Positions 43,298-51,648 of a stretch of 64,000 nt of DNA are shown here, in pieces. The position numbers were made by a program, and so were the translations under genes. The notes under the pieces were generated by a model. That model did no database searches, was not told the origin of the DNA, and saw nothing but the letters and a program-made list of their open reading frames with translations. Position 1 is the stretch's first letter. The number at the start of each line of letters is the position of its first letter. The stretch is from Nocardia puris (GTDB lineage Bacteria > Actinomycetota > Actinomycetes > Mycobacteriales > Mycobacteriaceae): positions 186,001-250,000 of the forward strand of contig NZ_QNRE01000007.1 in the NCBI RefSeq assembly GCF_003315035.1. Reading direction: 5' to 3'.

Positions 43298-44080
43298 ATG
43301 CGACACCCGGCCACCCCGATCCTGCACGCGTTGACCTACCTGCCGCAGCACCGGGAACTCCTTCAGACACCCGCCGTGCTGGGGCTGGACTTCACCGAGG
43401 TCACACCGCGCACCGAGGACGGGGAAACGCTGCACGGCTGGTGGGTGCGGGCGCGCGAGCCGATCGGGCACGTGCTGTTCGCGCACGGCAACGCGGGCAA
43501 TATCGGCGACCGGGTCGCGATCTTCGCGCTGCTCGCCGAGGCGGGCTTCGATGTGCTCGCCTTCGACTACCGCGGCTACGGCCGCAGCACCGGCCGTCCC
43601 ACCGAACTCGGCACCTACCTCGACGCCCGCGCCGCCCGCAAGGCTCTCCTCGCGCAACCCGGCGTCGACCCGGAGCGCGTTCTCTACCTGGGCAAATCGC
43701 TCGGCGGGGGAGTGCTCACCGAACTGGCCACCGTCCACCCGCCGGCCGGGCTGATCCTCATGTCCACCTTCACCGGCCTGCGCGACGCCGCCACCTCGAT
43801 CTACCCCTTCCTGCCCCGGCCCCTCGTCCCCGACGCCTACCCCACCCTGCGCCGCATCCCCACCCTGACCACCCCGGTCCTCATCGTCCACGGCGACCAG
43901 GACGAACTCCTTCCGCTCCGCCACGCCCAACGCCTGCACGCCGCCGCCCACCACCCCAAACGCCTCCACATCGTCCCCGGCGCCGGCCACAACGACGTCA
44001 TCCCCCTGCTCGGCGCGGACTGGACCACCCTCCTACGCACCTGGACCGAGGAGATCCTGCCGGACCGCCGCGGTGCGTAG
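43298..44080 (+). CDS. alpha/beta hydrolase, BEM46/DUF-type serine hydrolase
   Basis: A 260-residue alpha/beta hydrolase. HVLFAHGNAGNIGDR provides the oxyanion hole, the nucleophile is in YLGKSLGGGVLTEL, the acid is probably in VLIVHGDQDELLPL and the histidine in VPGAGHNDVIPLLG. The layout (HGN, GxSxGG, HGxxD, GxGHN) is that of the BEM46/ABHD13-like group. A hydrophobic N-terminus is not marked, so it is probably cytosolic. The substrate is unknown. Confidence 0.87.
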   Translation: MRHPATPILHALTYLPQHRELLQTPAVLGLDFTEVTPRTEDGETLHGWWVRAREPIGHVLFAHGNAGNIGDRVAIFALLAEAGFDVLAFDYRGYGRSTGRPTELGTYLDARAARKALLAQPGVDPERVLYLGKSLGGGVLTELATVHPPAGLILMSTFTGLRDAATSIYPFLPRPLVPDAYPTLRRIPTLTTPVLIVHGDQDELLPLRHAQRLHAAAHHPKRLHIVPGAGHNDVIPLLGADWTTLLRTWTEEILPDRRGA

Positions 44081-44137
44081 CCTGGATTCCGGAGGCCGGT
44101 TCGGTGCGGGTCGGCCCACAGTCAGGGAGGCGCGGAG

Positions 44138-44629
44138 ATGAGTGAGGCTGCCGAGATCGAGGCGCGGTTGCGGGCGCTGACGGACCAGGAGCTGGTGGCG
44201 GTGCTGCGGGGCGCGGTCGAGGGGCGTGCCGCGCTCTGGGCGGTGCGCACCGCGCTCGACGAACTGGCCGGTGTCGGTCATGCCGACTCCGAGAAGAATG
44301 TGAGTCCCGACACGTCCGGTTCGGAGGCCGCGCAGGCGGATCCCGCATCCGGGCAGGTCGGGGGCATTTTTCCGGTACCGGCGGTACCGGTACCGCCGAC
44401 CGGTATCCCGACGCCCGCCGCCGACCCCGGATATTCGCCCTCGGGGGTGCCGACTTTCGATTCGGTTCGCGATAAGGTCGAGCAGCGCTTCGGCGTCGCG
44501 CAGGGCATGGGTGAGCTGGACCGGCAGACCCCGGCGGGCCGCGGCGTCGAGGAACAGTTCGCCGCGCGTGAGAAGGCCGCGCGGGAACGCCTGGACCGGA
44601 TACGGAAATCGTTGCGCGACACCGACTGA
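44138..44629 (+). CDS. hypothetical protein with a Pro-rich linker
   Basis: A 163-residue protein with three parts: a helical N-terminus (AEIEARLRALTDQELVAVLRG), a low-complexity linker of Pro, Gly and Val (about residues 70-105, encoded by repeated GGTACC motifs near 44377-44395), and a charged helical C-terminus (VEEQFAAREKAARERLDRI). No known domain. GGGAGG lies upstream of the ATG. It precedes another unknown gene by 47 bases and may share its transcript. Confidence 0.65.
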   Translation: MSEAAEIEARLRALTDQELVAVLRGAVEGRAALWAVRTALDELAGVGHADSEKNVSPDTSGSEAAQADPASGQVGGIFPVPAVPVPPTGIPTPAADPGYSPSGVPTFDSVRDKVEQRFGVAQGMGELDRQTPAGRGVEEQFAAREKAARERLDRIRKSLRDTD

Positions 44630-44676
44630 CGTACCCCGGTCCGGCGTGCCGGAGCCAGTGGATGGGGTGCAGTGGT

Positions 44677-45708
44677 ATGAGCGAGCCGCGTGAGATCGCC
44701 GAACGGCTACTCGACGCGCAGGTCGAATTCCTGCTCGCGGAGGTGACCGGCGACCGCTTCGCCGAAGTGGTCGCCCGCGATGTCGACACCGTGCTCGGCG
44801 TCGCCGACACGTTGATCTTCCGCGACGTGGTCGAGCTGGATCAGGCCAAGCAGACCGTCGCCACCGTCATCGACCTGATCGGCGGTAGTCCGGTGCTGGC
44901 CGACACCGTCGGCGTCTTCTCCGACACCATCTACGACCACATCGCCGAGAACGAGAGCTACACCCTCGGCCAGGTGGTGGACCGCGAGCCGGTGGAGGCG
45001 CTGCTGGAGAAGATCCTCGGCATGCACCAGGCCCAGGAACGCATCCTGGACCGGCTCACCGAGAGCCCGCTGGTGGCGACCGTCGCCTCGCGGTTCGTCG
45101 ACAAGCTGGTCGGCGACTTCATGCAGGCCAATCTGGAGCGCGCCGAGAAGATCCCGGGCGTCTCCTCGCTGATGTCGCTGGGCCAGTCCGCGGCGAACCG
45201 GGCGAAGAAGGCCGCCGACGGCACCTTCGTCGGGGATCTGGCGGGCAAGGGTGCGCTGTTCGCGCTCAAGCGCACCAATAACGCGATCCGCGAGATGCTG
45301 CGCGACGCCCCGGTCCACTCGGCCGCCATGGAGTTCTGGGACCTGCACGCCGACGAGCCCGTCAGCGGCCTGCGCGACTACCTCACCAAGGCCGACCTGA
45401 ACGAACTCGTGGTGCTCTGCTACGAGATCGCGGTCACCACCCGCGAGAAGGAGTACCTCGGCCTGCTGGTCGAGGAGTGCGTCGAGGTGTTCTACGCCAA
45501 GTACGGCGACTACACGCTGGCCGCGATGCTCCCCGAACTCGGGCTCACGGGCGAGGACATCGCCGCCGAGATCCTGCGCTACGGCCCGGCCGTGGTCGAG
45601 GGCGCCAAGCGAAACGGCGTGCTGGCCAAGCTGATTCGCGAGCGCCTGGAGCCGTTCTACCTGTCCGAGCCGGTGCTGTCGATCCTGGGCGAGGCGGCGA
45701 AGGGGTAG
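44677..45708 (+). CDS. conserved hypothetical alpha-helical protein
   Basis: A 343-residue, mainly helical, acidic protein without signal peptide or membrane helix, beginning MSEPREIAERLLDAQVEFLL. Segments such as LEKILGMHQAQERILDRLTESP and KADLNELVVLCYEIAVTTREKE look conserved and well ordered, but I recognise no family. An ATG fifteen bases upstream (44662) is an alternative start; neither has a clear ribosome site. A CCGGCC/GGCCGG hairpin follows at 45719-45738. Confidence 0.7.
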   Translation: MSEPREIAERLLDAQVEFLLAEVTGDRFAEVVARDVDTVLGVADTLIFRDVVELDQAKQTVATVIDLIGGSPVLADTVGVFSDTIYDHIAENESYTLGQVVDREPVEALLEKILGMHQAQERILDRLTESPLVATVASRFVDKLVGDFMQANLERAEKIPGVSSLMSLGQSAANRAKKAADGTFVGDLAGKGALFALKRTNNAIREMLRDAPVHSAAMEFWDLHADEPVSGLRDYLTKADLNELVVLCYEIAVTTREKEYLGLLVEECVEVFYAKYGDYTLAAMLPELGLTGEDIAAEILRYGPAVVEGAKRNGVLAKLIRERLEPFYLSEPVLSILGEAAKG

Positions 45709-45968
45709 GCGGATCGGCCCGGCCGAACCGAAGGCCGGTCTCGCCTCGGGGGAGTGCGCCGCGCCGGTCGCGCGGTGCACCGCGTCCCGCGCCGCGCGGT
45801 GAGCGGAACGAAATCTCGAAAATTGTTGATTACCAGCGTGTTGACAACCCGCGAGATGTCCGGATTGTCGCTTTTTCGCGTTGACGCTCCCGAGGCCCTG
45901 TGGCAGTTTGCTCGTGAATCCCGTGGGGGCCGGTTCGGGCCGTCGCGGCGAACGCGCGAGGAGCTTCC

Positions 45969-48368
45969 GTGGTGCGAATGCGGTCCGGACCCCGGCCGTC
46001 CGGCGTGGCGACCGGTCCGTCCGGGCGCGCCGGCTTTGTCGGCGGTCTCGTGCGTCCGCGCACCATTCGCGGGCGGCTCGCCCGGATTCTCGCCGTGTCG
46101 CTCGCGGTGGTTTTCGCGCTGCTGGCGGTCACCGCCGCCGCGCAGGTGCGGGCGTACCAGCGCGCCGGCGCGGCCGCCGAGTCGGTGTCGCTCGCCCTGG
46201 CGGTCCAGGACGTCCTGCACGAGGCGCAGCGCGAACGCGGTTTGAGCAACGGCATGCTCGGCGGGGACGCCGGCCTGGCGGGCGCGGTGGCCGACCAGCG
46301 GGGCGCCACGGATCGAGCCCTGCGCGCGCTGGACGGCGAATCATCCTCCGGCGCACCGGGTTCGGATCAGGTGCGGGCGGCCGTCGGGCGTTTGGCCGCG
46401 TTGCCCGCGGTGCGCGCCCAGATCGACGAGCGCCGCCTCGGCAGGCAGGCCGCGTTCCAGTTCTACACCGACGCCATCGACACCCTGAACCACCTGCGCC
46501 TCGGCCTGGACCACGCCGACGACGCCGCCGTGTGCCGCGGGCTGCTCGCCCTGTCCGCGCTGGGTGAGGCGAAGGAACAGACCGCCCGGGAACGCGGATT
46601 CCTCAACGGTGTCTTCGCGGCGGGCGGATTCGGGCCCGGCGAGTACGTGCAGTTCCTCGACATCCGCGCCGCGAAGACGATCGCGCTCGCCGCCTTCACC
46701 CGCGATGCCACCCCCGCGCACCGGGACCTGCTCGCCGCCGCGCTGGCCGGCGAGAACGCCACGCGCGCGGCGGAATCCGAGCGGGTCGCGGTGGACTCGG
46801 CGGCGGGGCCGCTGGTGCGCCCGGTCGATCCCGGTGACTGGTGGGCCCGGATGACGGCGGTGATCGACGAGCAGCGCGTCGTGCAGCAGGCGGTCGGCGA
46901 CGCCGTGCGCGACCGCGCCGACGACCTGCGCGACCGTGCCGCCCTGGTGCTGCTGATCTTCGCGCTCGCCGCGCTGGCCGCCGTCGCGGCGGAGGTCGCG
47001 CTGGTGGTGGCGAGTATGCGCGCGATCGTGCGTCCCCTGGCCGAGCTGGCCGACGTGGCCGACGACGTGGCGAGCCGCCGCCTGCCCGAGGTGATCGCCG
47101 CCTGGCACGCCGACCCCGAGACGACGCCGGATCGACCGGCGCCGGTCCGCACCCCGCCCGGCGCGTCGGTCGAGATCGAGGCCGTGGCAGGCGCTTTGGA
47201 CCGCGTCCAGGACACCGCGTACGCGCTGGCCTCGGAACAGGCGCTGCTGCGGCGCAATTCGACCGAGTCGATGGCGAACCTGGCCCGCCGCAACCAGAAT
47301 CTCGTGCGCAGGCAGCTCGGCCTGATCAGCGAGTTCGAGCGCGAGGAACTCGACCCGAAGGCATTGTCGAACCTGTTCGAGCTGGATCACCTCGCCACCC
47401 GCATGCGCCGCAACGCCGAGAGCCTGCTCGTGCTCGTCGGCGAGGGCAGCCCCCGGAGCTGGGCCGCACCGATCGCCCTCACCGATGTGATCCGCGCGGG
47501 CCTGTCCGAAGTGGACGACTACCGTCGCGTGGTGCTGCGCCGGGTGGACGAGGTCGCCATCGCGGGCGCGGCGGTGAGCGAACTGGCGCACATCCTCGCC
47601 GAACTCATCGAGAACGGGCTCGCGTTCTCCCCGCCGGACCTCGAAGTCGAGATCTACGGCCGCAAGACCGCCGACGGCTACCTCCTCGCCGTCGTCGACC
47701 ACGGGATCGGCATGGCGGAGGACCAACTCGCCGAGGCCAACGCCCGCCTGCGCGGCGAGCGCGACTTCCTCGTCGCCCCGACCCGCTACCTCGGCCACTA
47801 CGTCGTCGGCCGTCTCGCTCGCCGCCTGGGCGTCGAGGTCGTGCTCGCGGTCGCCCCGGTGAGCGGTATCGCGGCGCGCCTGCGGTTGCCCGCCGCCCTG
47901 CTCGGCGGTGAGACGCCGGCCGCGGTCGCCCCGACGGCGTCGAGCGCGGTGGCTGCCCACGTCACCGGGGAAACTCGCGCACTCGCGGCCGGTCCGGTGC
48001 GGGCGCTCGAGGGTGGCGAAACACCGCGCACCGCAACGAATTCCGCCCCTGTGCCGCGTGCGACGAACAGTTCCGAGTTGTCTCCGTGGTTCCGCTCCGC
48101 GACGCCCGCTCCGGCATCGCCGCCCGCCGCAACGCCCACCGAACCGGAGCGCACCCGCAATGGACTCGTCAAGCGCACCAGGGGATCTAGACCCGCGCGC
48201 CCCGCGTCCACGCCCGCGCGGCCACCCGCCGCGCCGCCCGTCGAACGCTCACCCGAGGAGGTGCGCGGCATGCTCGCGGCCTTCCGCGCCGGGCACCAGC
48301 GCGGCGGCCCACGCACCGAGAACACCACGCCCGACGGCGATCTGGCCCGATCCAGCGCCGACCACTGA
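45969..48368 (+). CDS. cvnA: conservon sensor kinase-like protein CvnA (nitrate-sensing NIT-type domain)
   Basis: A 799-residue membrane sensor heading a conservon. A first transmembrane helix (ARILAVSLAVVFALLAVTAA) is followed by an extracytoplasmic NIT-like helical domain (about residues 60-320; HEAQRERGLSNGMLGG, EQTARERGFLNGVF), a second helix (AALVLLIFALAALAAVAAEVAL in part), a HAMP-like region and an ATPase domain (HILAELIENGLAFSPPD, VVDHGIGMAEDQL). A canonical H-box is not seen; ELDHLATRMRRNAE stands there. A long Pro/Ala-rich tail follows. The GTG at 45969 has GAGGAG upstream. Confidence 0.88.
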   Translation: MVRMRSGPRPSGVATGPSGRAGFVGGLVRPRTIRGRLARILAVSLAVVFALLAVTAAAQVRAYQRAGAAAESVSLALAVQDVLHEAQRERGLSNGMLGGDAGLAGAVADQRGATDRALRALDGESSSGAPGSDQVRAAVGRLAALPAVRAQIDERRLGRQAAFQFYTDAIDTLNHLRLGLDHADDAAVCRGLLALSALGEAKEQTARERGFLNGVFAAGGFGPGEYVQFLDIRAAKTIALAAFTRDATPAHRDLLAAALAGENATRAAESERVAVDSAAGPLVRPVDPGDWWARMTAVIDEQRVVQQAVGDAVRDRADDLRDRAALVLLIFALAALAAVAAEVALVVASMRAIVRPLAELADVADDVASRRLPEVIAAWHADPETTPDRPAPVRTPPGASVEIEAVAGALDRVQDTAYALASEQALLRRNSTESMANLARRNQNLVRRQLGLISEFEREELDPKALSNLFELDHLATRMRRNAESLLVLVGEGSPRSWAAPIALTDVIRAGLSEVDDYRRVVLRRVDEVAIAGAAVSELAHILAELIENGLAFSPPDLEVEIYGRKTADGYLLAVVDHGIGMAEDQLAEANARLRGERDFLVAPTRYLGHYVVGRLARRLGVEVVLAVAPVSGIAARLRLPAALLGGETPAAVAPTASSAVAAHVTGETRALAAGPVRALEGGETPRTATNSAPVPRATNSSELSPWFRSATPAPASPPAATPTEPERTRNGLVKRTRGSRPARPASTPARPPAAPPVERSPEEVRGMLAAFRAGHQRGGPRTENTTPDGDLARSSADH

Positions 48369-48383
48369 GCACAAGGGGAGTCC

Positions 48384-48815
48384 GTGACCACCGATCTGCG
48401 ACCGACCGCCGACCCGCACACCTTCAACTGGATGCTGGCCAATTTCGTCCGCGACACCGACGGGGTGCGTGACACCGTCGCGGTGTCCTCCGACGGCCTG
48501 CTCATCGCCATGTCCGACGGGCTGGACCGGGCCGGTGCCGACCGGTTGGCCGCCATCGTGTCCGGACTGTCCGGCCTGGCCAGGAGCGCCTCGCGCAGCT
48601 ACGCCTTCGACGGGCTGAAGCTCATCATGATCGAGATGCGCCGCGGGTTTCTGCTGGTGTCGGCGCTCGGCGACGGCAGCTGCCTGGGCGTGATCGCCGA
48701 CGGCGGCTGCGATGTGGGCCTGGTCGGCTACGAGATGGCGGTGCTCGCCGACCGCGCGGGCGCGCTGCTCGACCCGGCGCTCATCTCCCGGCTGCGAGAG
48801 TCGTTGCGCAGATGA
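48384..48815 (+). CDS. cvnB: roadblock/LC7 protein CvnB
   Basis: A 143-residue roadblock/LC7-domain protein (NWMLANFVRDTDGVRDTVAVSSDGLLIAMS across the first strand-helix unit, then GDGSCLGVIADGGCDVGLVG). In conservons, CvnB is thought to act like MglB on the partner GTPase. It starts at a GTG with AAGGGGAG upstream and overlaps CvnC by four bases. Confidence 0.92.
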   Translation: MTTDLRPTADPHTFNWMLANFVRDTDGVRDTVAVSSDGLLIAMSDGLDRAGADRLAAIVSGLSGLARSASRSYAFDGLKLIMIEMRRGFLLVSALGDGSCLGVIADGGCDVGLVGYEMAVLADRAGALLDPALISRLRESLRR

Positions 48816-49252
48816 GCGATCCGGACCTGCCGCGACTGCCGGACCCGCGCATGATCCCGGTGACCCGTCCCGGCGGGTGGTTCGACCCGGCGAATCCGAG
48901 CCACGACACTGCCGAAAAGCCCACCGACGGTGCGGATTCCGTGGTCCGGCCGTTCGTCGTGACGGCGGGCCGCACCCTGCCGCTGCGCGACGATCTGCGC
49001 ATCGAAACACTCGTGCACGCCACGCCCGCCGCGCTGTCGGCGCCGTTGCGCTTCGAGGAACGCACGGTCGTCCTGCTGTGTCAGCGGCCGCATTCCATCG
49101 CCGAGATCGGCGCGGCGCTGCGCGTTCCGGTGGGCGTGGCGAAGGTCGTGGTGAGCGATCTCGCCGCCGCGGGACACGTGACGGTGCGCGCCGCCGAGGA
49201 GCTCTCCACCGCCGCCATCGAGAGGATCAGGGATCTTGTCCGCGCACTCTGA
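48812..49252 (+). CDS. cvnC: DUF742 protein CvnC
   Basis: A 146-residue DUF742 protein, third member of the conservon. It begins with a flexible acidic/Pro-rich segment; the core VRPFVVTAGRTLPLRDDLRIETLV and the winged-helix-like end HSIAEIGAALRVPVGVAKVVVSDL are family features. It may link the kinase-like CvnA to the GTPase, but this is not established. The ATG overlaps the CvnB stop (ATGA), and its own end overlaps the CvnD start by 17 bases. Confidence 0.92.
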   Translation: MSDPDLPRLPDPRMIPVTRPGGWFDPANPSHDTAEKPTDGADSVVRPFVVTAGRTLPLRDDLRIETLVHATPAALSAPLRFEERTVVLLCQRPHSIAEIGAALRVPVGVAKVVVSDLAAAGHVTVRAAEELSTAAIERIRDLVRAL

Positions 49253-49835
49253 CACCCCAGCATCGCCCCAGTCGTCGGTGAAGATCGTCGTGAGCGGCGG
49301 ATTCGGCGTCGGCAAGACCACGTTCATCGGCGCCATCTCCGAGATCGAACCGCTCGTCACCGAGGCCGCCATGACCGAGTTCTCGGTGGGCGTGGACGAC
49401 GCGGGCCACCGCGCCGACAAGACGCAGACCACCGTCGCGCTGGATTTCGGCCGGATCACGCTGGACAGCTCGCTGCTGCTCTATCTGTTCGGCACACCGG
49501 GCCAGGATCGGTTCGTCTTCCTCTGGGACGATCTGTCCGATGGCGCGCTCGGCGCGGTGATCGTGGTCGACACCGACCGGGTGGAGGACTGCTACCCGGT
49601 GCTCGACTACTTCGAGGAGCGCGCCATCCCGTTCGTGGTGGTGGTGAACCGCTTCGAAGGCGGCGCGCACTTCGCCCTCGACGAGGTCCGCGAAGCCCTC
49701 GATCTCGACGAGTGGATCCCGCTGCTCGAATGCGATGCGCGGCAGCGTGATTCGGTGAAGGAGGTGCTGGTCGCGCTGCTCGAACAGGTGCTGGCGCACC
49801 GCGTCGCCCCATCCGCCGCCCACCGGGCGGGCTGA
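49236..49835 (+). CDS. cvnD: small GTPase CvnD
   Basis: A 199-residue MglA-like GTPase. The P-loop is GGFGVGKTTFIG (about residues 19-30), switch II is FGTPGQDRFVFLW, the base-specificity segment is VVVNRFEGG (N-R-F in place of NKxD) and ECDARQRDSVKE is the last motif. With CvnB as likely partner and CvnA as likely input, it forms a heterotrimeric-G-protein-like signalling unit at the membrane. The start is a TTG at 49236 inside the end of CvnC. No cytochrome P450 gene follows, unlike several Streptomyces conservons. Confidence 0.92.
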   Translation: MSAHSDTPASPQSSVKIVVSGGFGVGKTTFIGAISEIEPLVTEAAMTEFSVGVDDAGHRADKTQTTVALDFGRITLDSSLLLYLFGTPGQDRFVFLWDDLSDGALGAVIVVDTDRVEDCYPVLDYFEERAIPFVVVVNRFEGGAHFALDEVREALDLDEWIPLLECDARQRDSVKEVLVALLEQVLAHRVAPSAAHRAG

Positions 49836-49858
49836 CGCCCACGGCTACCGTGGGCCCG

Positions 49859-50416
49859 GTGGGAGAACAGAAGCGGCGAATGCTGAGCGGGGAGCTCTAC
49901 AAGGACAGCGACCCGGAACTGGTGGCCGAGCGACGGCGGGCGCAGGCGCTGTGCGACGAATTCAACCGGACGGGACCGGACGAGACCGGCCGCCGCGAGG
50001 TCCTGCTGCGGCAGTTGCTCGGCAAACTGGGCGAGGGGTCGTGGATCATGCCGCGATTCCAGTGCGACTACGGCCATCTCATCGAGATCGGCGCGAACAG
50101 CTTCCTCAACTACGACGCCATCCTGCTGGACTGCGCGCCGATCACGATCGGTGACGACGTGTCGATCGGCCCGCGCTGCCAGCTGCTCACCGCGCTGCAT
50201 CCGGTGGCGGACCACGAGGCCCGGCGGCAGCGCTGGGAGTCGGCCGCGCCGATCACGATCGGCGATAACGTCTGGTTCGGCGGCGGCGTCATCGTGTGTC
50301 CCGGCGTGACGGTGGGGTCGAACACGGTGGTCGGCGCGGGCAGCGTGGTGACCCGCGACCTGCCCGAGCGCGTGTTCGCCGCGGGCAACCCGGCCCGGGT
50401 GATCCGCGCGCTCTGA
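49859..50416 (+). CDS. maltose/galactoside O-acetyltransferase-type protein
   Basis: A 185-residue left-handed beta-helix acetyltransferase. The N-terminal Mac domain reads KRRMLSGELYKDSDPELV; hexapeptide repeats include IGANSFLNYDAILLD, ITIGDDVSIGPRC, ITIGDNVWFGGG and VGAGSVVTRDLPE; the catalytic histidine is in LTALHPVAD. It acetylates sugars or related hydroxyls from acetyl-CoA; the real acceptor is unknown. A TACCGT -10 box ends seven bases before the GTG at 49859, so the mRNA is probably leaderless; an upstream GTG at 49850 overlaps that box. Confidence 0.88.
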   Translation: MGEQKRRMLSGELYKDSDPELVAERRRAQALCDEFNRTGPDETGRREVLLRQLLGKLGEGSWIMPRFQCDYGHLIEIGANSFLNYDAILLDCAPITIGDDVSIGPRCQLLTALHPVADHEARRQRWESAAPITIGDNVWFGGGVIVCPGVTVGSNTVVGAGSVVTRDLPERVFAAGNPARVIRAL

Positions 50417-50438
50417 GCCGCCTGGCTAGCCTGGGGCC

Positions 50439-51569
50439 ATGCTGACCACCCTCGCCGTCGAGAACTACCGCTCGCTGCGCAGGCTGGTGTTGCCGCTGGG
50501 CCGGCTGACCGTGATCACGGGCGCGAACGGCAGCGGCAAGTCCAGCCTGTACCGGGTGCTGCGGTTGCTGGCGGGGTTCGCGCGCGAGGGCGCGGTGGCG
50601 GCGCTCGCGGCCGAGGGCGGGCTCGACTCGACGCTGTGGGCCGGTCCGGGGCGCACGGCGCGCGACGAATCGCTGGCGCTGCGACTGGGTTTCGCGGGGG
50701 AAGATTTCGGTTACGCCGCCGACCTGGGCATTCCGATCCCCGGCGGCCCGGGGACGCTGTTCGGCCGCGATCCGGAGATCAAGGCGGAGGCGGTGTGGGC
50801 GGGGCCGGTGCTGCGCCCGGTCACCACGCTCGCCGAACGCGGTGGTCCGGTGGTGCGGCTGCGCGCCGACGACGGCGACTGGTCGCTGGTGCCGCACACC
50901 CTGCGGCCCTACGAGACCATGCTCACCGAACTCGCCGACCCGCAGCGCGCGCCCGACCTGCTGGTGCTGCGCGAACGCATCCGCTCCTGGCGCTTCTACG
51001 ACCACCTGCGCACCGACGCCGACGCACCCGCCCGCACCCCGCGCCTGGGCACCAGGACCATGGCGCTGGCCCACGACGGCGCGGATCTGGCCGCCGCGTG
51101 GCAGACCATTCGCGAGATCGGCGACGACGAGAAGTTGAGCGAGGCCGTCGATCACGCGTTCCCCGGTAGCCGGGTCGACATCGTCGCCAGGGATGGGCGG
51201 TTCGAACTGCTGCTGCACCAGCCGGGCCTGCTGCGCCCGCTCGGCGCGGCGGAGGTGTCCGACGGCACCCTGCGCTACCTGCTGCTGGTCGCCGCGCTGC
51301 TCACGCCCCGGCCGCCGGAGCTGCTGGTCCTCAACGAGCCCGAGACCAGCCTGCACCCCGACCTGCTCGCCCCGCTCGGCGAACTCGTCGCCACCGCCGC
51401 CGAATCCACCCAGGTCGTGGTCGTCACCCACGCCGACGCCCTGCGCCACGCCATCACCGCGCACGACCCCGCCGCCCACACCCTCGAACTGGTCAAGGAA
51501 TCCGGCGCGACCACCCTGCGCGGGCAGGGATTGCTGGACGAACCCGCCTGGTACTGGCCGGAACGTTGA
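50439..51569 (+). CDS. AAA/RecF-like ATPase
   Basis: A 376-residue SMC/RecF/OLD-type ATPase. The N-terminal strand [18 protein letters not shown] and Walker [10 protein letters not shown] (residues 28-36) are followed by a divergent middle, the signature region [17 protein letters not shown] and Walker [17 protein letters not shown], then a D-loop/switch histidine in [10 protein letters not shown]. No nuclease domain is attached. Such proteins act in DNA repair or defence, but the context gives no partner. A TAGCCT -10 box ends six bases before the ATG, suggesting a leaderless mRNA. Confidence 0.85.
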   Translation: MLTTLAVENYRSLRRLVLPLGRLTVITGANGSGKSSLYRVLRLLAGFAREGAVAALAAEGGLDSTLWAGPGRTARDESLALRLGFAGEDFGYAADLGIPIPGGPGTLFGRDPEIKAEAVWAGPVLRPVTTLAERGGPVVRLRADDGDWSLVPHTLRPYETMLTELADPQRAPDLLVLRERIRSWRFYDHLRTDADAPARTPRLGTRTMALAHDGADLAAAWQTIREIGDDEKLSEAVDHAFPGSRVDIVARDGRFELLLHQPGLLRPLGAAEVSDGTLRYLLLVAALLTPRPPELLVLNEPETSLHPDLLAPLGELVATAAESTQVVVVTHADALRHAITAHDPAAHTLELVKESGATTLRGQGLLDEPAWYWPER

Positions 51570-51648
51570 GCCCGACGAACCACCGCGCGGTTGTGACCCC
51601 GATCGTGTCGGGCGCGCGGCACGGGGTGCCGGCAGTAGGGTCGGACCC

